Shown here one piece after another: positions 57,158-64,000 of a stretch of 64,000 bases of DNA. Origin of the DNA: Atherinomorus stipes (taxonomy: Eukaryota; Chordata; Actinopteri; Atheriniformes; Atherinidae); assembly GCA_023101725.1 (NCBI GenBank), contig JALJCO010007852.1, positions 186,001 to 250,000 on the forward strand. Direction: 5' to 3'. Made by a program: the position numbers and the translations under genes. The notes beneath the pieces were generated by a model that worked only from the letters and a program-made list of their open reading frames with translations, did not search any database and was not told the DNA's origin. How positions within the stretch are numbered: position 1 is the stretch's first letter; each line of letters begins with the position of its first letter.

Positions 57158-58200
57158 TATGATCTCAGTATTATCGAAATGTGTTCAAAATGTTCTAAAC
57201 TTACTCACTGTATATACACACTAAAATCATTTCACCAAATTTTATTTTATGAAAAAACAAGCATAATATATAATAAATACATAAATAGATCAAAATAAAT
57301 AAATAAAAGTTTAAATGAATAAAGTTTCCTTCTTATATCTTTAAAAAAATCCAAAATACATCCAGACTTTGTTCTTTTTGTCCAAAAGTTGCAAACTGTA
57401 TCTGAGGAAATACTGCTGCTTTGCCAAACAATGAGCAGCATCACGGTGAGGCTTTCAAAGTGTGATGATAACGATTTTCCAACAATTAAAATCTGAAACG
57501 GCAATACTCACCGTCAGGAATTATATCACGATTTGTCTTTAATCGTAATTGTTACATCCTCAGTGCAAAGACAGTTATTCATGATTTTAAGTTTAACTCG
57601 GCTATGATGATAAACTTGCAGAGAAGAGTTCAACGGACCAAGAACGTGTTGATGTAAATCTACATGCTGACAGAACATAGTCTGATTTACTCATCTACTG
57701 TATTTATTTATGTATTTATTCATTCATTCATTCTTGTTTAATGTTTAAACAGAAAATAATCATTAGGAATAATTTTCATGATGAAAATCTGACCTAAAAC
57801 TTGAACAATTTTCCCCCAAAATCTGAGGTTTTTCAGATCAGCCATTAAAATAAAACCAATATAAACTTAAAAAATGAAGAACCACGTGTGTTACTGGACA
57901 TTTTTTCCTCATTATTACGATCATATGATGAGTTTGTAGTAGAATGAGACAGTGACTGATGAGCAGTTTAAGTACCTTTACAGACAATAACTCCTGAAAC
58001 GGTTTAAAACTGGCAGATCTGACTGCAGAGTTCAGAGACACACCAGGAGATGCGTTTATTTCCCCTGCTGCATCACGCATGATTCAACTCTCGGCTTTTT
58101 TATCCAAATGCAAAGAACCTTTTGGCCTCCCTCTTTCCCAGAGAGCGCAGACTTCTATAGATACAAGACAACAAACACTCTCCAAACAACATCTCCAAAG
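57158..58200. other. Unassigned; possible hAT end near 57560
   Basis: The text from about 57460 to 57565 (CGGCAATACTCACCGTCAGG; ATCGTAATTGTTACATCCTC) looks like the right end of a fish hAT element. The matching left end was not found. The rest is AT-rich, with short frames only. Confidence 0.4.
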
Positions 58201-58891
58201 GTACAGTGTGGTTAATTAGAGCCTATTTATAGACTTGGGGGGGGGGGCACTCAGCGGCTGCAGTACTGGACGGGGCCTCTAGATGCCAGTGTGGTGTCAG
58301 TAACCGAGGAGCGGGGGACGGAGGGAGCGGGTGATGGAAGTGGTGGACGAGCTGGTTGAAGGTGAGGAGGAGCCAATTTTCAGAAGCGACTGGAATCTCT
58401 TTCCTTCTTCTCTCTGCTGTCGTCTCCAGCCGCACCTCCCAGTTCCTCCGAATCCTGCGCTGAATTGTGCCCCTCCGTCCTCGCTGCCTGTTTTCCAGCA
58501 TGTGATGGAGGTAGACCGTGGTGTGGCAGACTTGTAGGCTGCCTAATTAATGCTCTAGAGCCTGGGAGGTGTGTGTGTGTGTGTGTGTGTGTGAGTGGAA
58601 GAGAGTGCATGTATTTGCACTACCAGTCACATGTGCACAGTGTGACTGCATGCACGCAAGCATCTGAGGGGTGTGTGTGTTTATGTGTGTGTGTCCCCCC
58701 CGCCACCCCCACCCCTGGGGCGTGAAGCAGACTGCAGGGGCTGGTGCAGGAACAGAGCTGGGATCATGGAGGCAGCACTGCAGGCATCTGCCCCCAGGAA
58801 GCAGCACCAGCCCCGCACAGCTGGCACCGAGGCCTTCGTGAGCCAGGAAATGGCACACCTCCCCGACAACACCCTCCCTCCCCACCATCAA

Positions 58892-58923
<32 letters not shown>

Positions 58924-60010
58924 CCTCTTCAAACTGTTCATCAAACAAGCAAACCTCACAGTTCCTTTTGAAAATGAAGAAAAATGGTGGAAATGGGGAA
59001 GTTTCATCTGCTTTTTGGTTCAAAATATTCTGGGAGATAGCTTACATGATTTAAAAAAAGAAAAAAGATGTATGATATGATGAACGTGTGTTTCTTTTTT
59101 CGTAGTCTTGTGATATTCATTCTCCTCCATTTATCATTTACCATCGGCAAAAGACGCGGGGCTTACTTAAGATTCTGTTCATCATATTTACATACAAAGT
59201 TCTTTGGGGAATTCAAAGATGGACAATTTGACAATTACAACAGCCCCCCCCCCCCACTCCTCCTCACACCGAGAGCCGTGGATTCCCATAAGAATACACC
59301 ATGCATGACATAAATGCACTTCTGTCTCTGTCTGCCTCCTCCTGGCTTTCATGTAAATGCAGTTTGATTTATTGTTTGCATGTGTTGCGAGTGGGTGTTT
59401 GTGCAAGCTTTTACTCATGCACGGCCGGTGTGCACGGTGGCAGCTTCAACTGAGACGGATCCGCATCTTATGAAGCGCTTGTGCGTCCATCATCATGTGC
59501 AGCCAGGAGACAACCAGCTGACAGAGCGACAGGCCCTCACCTTGGATGACTAACATGCTGAAGAGGCTGCTCTGGGCCTGGCCGCCAGGACACGCAGGGC
59601 GCTAACAGGCCGGGGCCTCAGCCATCCTCCGCACCCACACACAGGCAGGACTGCAGGGTACAATTAGGCGGACAGGACGCCATACCACTGCTCACCTGTC
59701 AGCCAGACCGGCGACGTGCGTGGGGTGCAAATTGACACGAGTGCCACAACCAGGCCGACAGGAGATCCACGGCGGGGACAAATCTCCCTAACAAACCCCG
59801 GTGTCCTGTCAGTCAGCGCCGGGGCCACCTCTCGCTGACCCCTCAGACCAGGCGTCGGGCTCCACCTCTTTCTCGGCACTCCCCCTCGCAGATGCCGGCT
59901 ACCACGGGCTCTGTCACTGAGCTGAGATGACACGGTCACATGCAGGCACTGCCAGCACCACCATCAGCCTCTCAGTCATTACCTTCCATCAGCCGACCAG
60001 AAAATAGACT
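58201..60010. other. GC-richer repeat-poor DNA with TG/CA runs
   Basis: (TG)n at 58570-58592 and (CA)n at 58893-58918. The blocks 58260-58560, 58735-58885 and 59400-60010 are complex, GC-rich and free of recognised repeats. Frames of 75-158 codons occur on both strands, but their composition follows the CA/TG runs or they overlap one another, and no domain is seen. Candidate conserved non-coding DNA. Confidence 0.4.
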
Positions 60011-61500
60011 GGTAGAATCTGTAGGGGGAAAATGACCTAAAGGCCTGACCTGAAAATGGCACAAATAGCTGAGAGATGGTGCTTCTCGCTCCCTAAAATA
60101 ATAGTGTGTGTCAGCGCACCTGGCCACTAGCCACTGGCCATGTCAGTGGCTCCCAAACGAGCCGCTGGAGCAAACTAAACAGAGATCCCGCTGAAAATTG
60201 CCTCTTTTTTCAGAGCTGCAGCCGAAAACAGCACTCAAGATTCAAAGTTTTCTTTTTTCTTACAAAGTTGGTCATTACTGATAGAAATCCCCCCCCCAAA
60301 AAAAAAACTTCTTTCTGTTGTTGGCGGAGGAAAAAAAAAAAAAAAAAAAACGTGATTCCTGACAAAAGATTACGGCGAGCAGGGAGCAGGAACTCGGCTA
60401 ATCCAGCAGTCTGACTGCAAACTGCCATTTGGAATGTAGCAAAGCTAATGCACCGCTAAATTTACTGACGTTTGCACTAATCCATTTAATTCTCTTTTAA
60501 GGGGGAAAGTGTTCACTTGAGTGAGCGGCGCGTTTTAATGTTGACGATTTAAAGACGGACAGAGTTATGGGAGCGGACAGATCCACGCACGCAGCCGGCC
60601 GGCCTGGTCCAGGATGCTGTGGGTTAGAGGGTCGCAGCGGTGAAGGGTGGGGCGAGCGTCGGAGGGGGGGTGCTGGAGCTTCCAGGGTGGCCGTTTGCTC
60701 CATCTCTCTTTACTCTTTTTGTTTCCATCTGAAAATAGAGTTGAGGTTTGCTGAGGAGGAAGGTAGCACTCAATTAGGCTTTCCGTCTCCTTTAACACAA
60801 GTAATGGTTCTCCATACTGGGGACTGTATGAGAGCCAAATGCTGGGGCTGTATGCAGGGCCGGTCCCCCTGGCGAGGCGGGCTCATCCCAGCCCATTGTT
60901 CTCTATCAGTGGACAAGGCTGATTCCTGTAATTAGCTGTCAGCGCAGAGCCCTCAGCAGCTTAGTGCTGTCCGCTCAAATCAAACTAATGAAATGCAATC
61001 CGCTCAAATGTCCTGGATGCATATCTGTAACAGGCCTGCGCACACGAGAGGGGAGGCAGGGGGAGCCTGCGCCACGGCAGGGAAACATCCCCCCCTCACC
61101 AAACTTAGGATTCAAATCCACGCTCATTAATCCGTTAATTCAGCACATTTTTGACAGCCAATTAATGCGGATGAGGAGTGGGTGATCTGGGCAGGACAGG
61201 AGGTGCCTGAGCACGGTAAGAGGACCAGGCGTGAGGGGGTGAAGGGCTAGTGGACCCCAGCATCACTCAACCATTTCATTCTCCACAGTGATCCTGGCAA
61301 CCAACAAGCCTCGGTGTAGTGATAATTCCCTGCACGACGGTAGCACTCATATTTATTCACTTAATCCGTGCATGAGACAGCACAAGATATTTTAGATTTT
61401 CCCTCAAGAGAACAAGAGCTCCGCCGCGCTGCCAAGATCTTTCATGCTAAATTTGATAATTTAATGTTAGACTTATTCTAAAACTTCCATGTATCAGAGA
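60011..61500. other. Repeat-poor DNA, best candidate for conserved non-coding sequence
   Basis: About 60740-61200 is complex and includes CAATTAGGCTTTCCGTCTCC, TTAGCTGTCAGCGCAGAGCC, a CATTAATCCGTTAATTCAGC homeodomain-type cluster and GACAGCCAATTAATGCGG. No sustained coding frame with splice signals is visible. A poly-A run interrupts at 60330-60350. This texture is typical of enhancers near developmental genes in fish, which is an inference only. Confidence 0.35.
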
Positions 61501-62948
61501 GCCAGTGTGTGTGTTATGTTTCTTGCAAAAGATGAGCTGATTTTTTTCTTTTCTGTCCGGTGGTGTGAGTTAAAGATGTAGGCTATAAATAATGCAAAAA
61601 AACCTCACTTTTATATGTATTTTCTTTGTAAAATAATAGTATTTGGCAATGATGTTACAAGATTTAAACACACACAAACACGTCACCTGGATTTTGCAAA
61701 TCAAACTGAATATGTCAGAGAAAAAGTTACAGTAGTTGCGCCCATGTGCGTAGTTAATTTAAATGTATCAGCAGTAAAACTGTACAATTTTGTTCAATTT
61801 CAATGTTTTTCAGCTCACAAACACAGTTTAACTTTATCATTTTATTCCAGATTAGACAGATCATAGCCGGGAAAGTTTGCAACGATCACTATTTCTAAAT
61901 CACTAAATTTGATCTTAGAATAAACTGTGATTTGATCTTAACAGACTAATGAAAAATGTTGAATTTCTTATCAAATTAATATCTGGAACAGAAATTTATG
62001 AGAAAAAACAACCAGTCCGTCTGCAGACGATATTATGATCTCCTTACATGATCCAGTGGAGTCTGTTGGACGGTACAGATTTTAGAGGAATTCAGTCTAT
62101 TTTCCAGATATAAACTCCAAATCAAAACCATAAGGAAAATAAATCTTTGGTGTGGTAAACAGAACTAAAAACATGAGAAATAACTGTAAACAACCTGACA
62201 TTAATATAATAAGGACATAGAAAAGTGATTCACGGATCCACTGGCAGGTGCTGTAAAAATAAATAGACCCGTCTTTGCAAGATTTCCACTAATGAAATTC
62301 TATAAATAGGGAAAACAACTATAATGCTATATTATTTTGCATAAGATGGAAGTAGGAAATGTTTTATTTGTGTTGCGTTTACAGCAGAAATCAGAATTAG
62401 ACCAAGATTTCATCCCGTTACCTGACAGCGTGACCTGCCCACAGTCCTCTAAAAGCACGCACAGAAACCACAGAAATGTTTTCATTCATCATTAAACACT
62501 TTGTGATATTTAGCGTTTTCACCAGCAATAGTCATGATCGAGTCAGATTTATTTAGATTTTGCCAAATCCAAACTAGAATCCAGCCTGGAGCTGTTCAGC
62601 GTCAGCAAGGAGAAAGTCTGACAGCAACAGAGTCGAGGTTGATGAGCGGAGGGAGAGGAAAGAAAGGCCACAGATGCGGCGACTTTACCCGAGCAGAAAA
62701 AGGAGGAAAATGTCACATTAAAATCGTAGATCATTACCTTTATTGTTATTATCATTATTATTATCATCTTTTTATAGTTCACGCTGAAAAAAAGCAAGAA
62801 AAAGCATTTTCTTCCCTTTTATTTGGACAAAATCAAGACTTTAGACAAACGGTTGAAATAATATAGAAACAACTGGTCAGAATTTGAATCAATAATTACA
62901 AACAAATTTTTACTTTTACCCAAACCAAATGCTACAGCATGTTCATTT
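61501..62948. other. Unassigned AT-rich DNA
   Basis: Short frames only. An (ATT)n-like run is near 62740-62775. No terminal repeats were found. Confidence 0.45.
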
Positions 62949-63116
62949 TAGGGCCGGCCAACGATTAAAATGTTTAATTGCGATAAATCGATAAAATGTT
63001 TGGATTAACTACGATTAATCGCATAGTTATGAGCAGGATTTTTTTATTCTTTAAAAATACTTCTATATGAAGAAAATACTTTTGTTTTACAAGTTAAATC
63101 CTAAAAACCAAGACAG
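62949..63116 (+). mobile_element. hAT-like left terminus
   Basis: TAGGGCCGGCCAACGATTAA, then TTAATTGCGATAAATCGAT and CTACGATTAATCGCATAG, resemble the ends of fish hAT MITEs. The right end would lie beyond the window. The minisatellite appears to sit inside this element. Confidence 0.55.
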
Positions 63117-64000
63117 AAATCAGGGACCAGTCCTGGACTCAGACCTGAAATCAGGGACCAGTCCTGGACTCAGACCTGAAATCAGGGACCAGTCCTGGAC
63201 TCTGACCTGAAATCAGGGACCAGTCCTGGACTCTGACCTGAAATCAGGGACCAGTCCTGGACTCAGACCTGAAATCAGGGACCAGTCCTGGACTCAGACC
63301 TGAAATCAGGGACCAGTCCTGGACGCAGACCTGAAATCAGGGACCAGTCCTGGACTCAGACCTGATACCAGGGACCAGTCCTGGACTCAGACCTGAAATC
63401 AGGGACCAGTCCTGGACTCAGACCTGATACCAGGGACCAGTCCTGGACTCTGACCTGAAATCAGGGACCAGTCCTGGACTCTGACCTGAAATCAGGGACC
63501 AGTCCTGGACTCAGACCTGAAATCAGGGACCAGTCCTGGACTCAGACCTGAAATCAGGGACCAGTCCTGGACTCAGACCTGAAATCATGGACCAGTCCTG
63601 GACTCAGACCTGATACCAGGGACCAGTCCTGGACTCAGACCTGAAATCAGGGACCAGTCCTGGACTCAGACCTGATATCAGGGACCAGTCCTGGACTCTG
63701 ACCTGAAATCAGGGACCAGTCCTGGACTCTGACCTGAAATCAGGGACCAGTCCTGGACTCAGACCTGAAATCAGGGACCAGTCCTGGACTCAGACCTGAA
63801 ATCAGGGACCAGTCCTGGACTCAGACCTGAAATCAGGGACCAGTCCTGGACTCTGACCTGAAATCAGGGACCAGTCCTGGACTCAGACCTGAAATCAGGG
63901 ACCAGTCCTGGACTCAGACCTGAAATCAGGGACCAGTCCTGGACTCAGACCTGAAATCAGGGACCAGTCCTGGACTCTGACCTGAAATCAGGGACCAGTC
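63117..64000. repeat. 31-bp minisatellite, 28.5 copies, open at window end
   Basis: The unit is AAATCAGGGACCAGTCCTGG plus ACTCAGACCTG. Twenty-eight full units and 16 further bases fill 884 bases with no length change. Variation is confined to a few positions: CTCAGA or CTCTGA, AAATC or ATACC/ATATC, one CGCAGA and one CATGG. The variants recur at an 8-unit (248-base) spacing. The true length is unknown because the window ends inside the array. Confidence 0.98.

Noticed and set aside
58547..59080. Frames of 135-158 codons on both strands
   Set aside because: They run through CA/TG microsatellites, overlap each other on opposite strands, and show no domain.

Overview
The window looks like teleost fish DNA, probably from a spiny-rayed (percomorph) species. 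The evidence is the repeat content: L2-type LINEs, several Tc1/mariner lineages, hAT, CACTA (EnSpm) and TTAA-flanked (Kolobok/T2-like) elements, a tRNA-headed SINE known from many fish genomes, and long simple repeats. I could not recognise a complete host protein-coding gene, rRNA or functional tRNA. No CRISPR array or bacterial operon is present. The species call is an inference.

Layout. 0-8 kb: a TTAA-flanked element (1223-3015) with a nested hAT MITE, abutting the end of a second TTAA family, then AT-rich unique DNA, a SINE tail inside an inverted pentanucleotide repeat, a hAT MITE and a third TTAA element. 10-19 kb: a hybrid CACTA element, a complete long-TIR TTAA element (12738-13589), a full SINE with pol III boxes, and further hAT and TTAA insertions. 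20.7-24.4 kb: a 3.6-kb hAT-like element with a perfect 8-bp target duplication, holding other elements. 24.6-31 kb: a Tc1 element broken by two insertions, an L2 fragment between TA repeats, a CACTA-like element split by a hAT with a perfect 8-bp duplication, and a SINE split by a short THAP-domain transposon remnant. 31.7-42.2 kb: two 5'-truncated L2 elements with long reverse-transcriptase ORFs (32073-33170 minus, 40832-41965 plus) and two related Tc1 copies retaining different parts of the transposase. 43.9-57.2 kb: more nested DNA transposons, including a Tc1/mariner relic with apparent DD36E spacing (about 49963-51089) and a TTAA element carrying a decayed THAP-type exon (51300-52697). 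57.2-62.9 kb is mostly repeat-poor and GC-richer, and with 11.8-12.6 and 37.7-39.0 kb is the best place to look for conserved non-coding sequence. The window ends in a 31-bp minisatellite with an apparent 8-unit higher-order pattern, next to a hAT-like terminus.

Overall it reads as intergenic or intronic DNA in which mobile elements have repeatedly inserted into one another, so insertion order can be worked out at many sites. The only long intact frames are the two L2 RT ORFs. The most interesting material is the THAP-exon relics in two different transposon types, the hybrid CACTA element, the two partial Tc1 copies, and the structured minisatellite.
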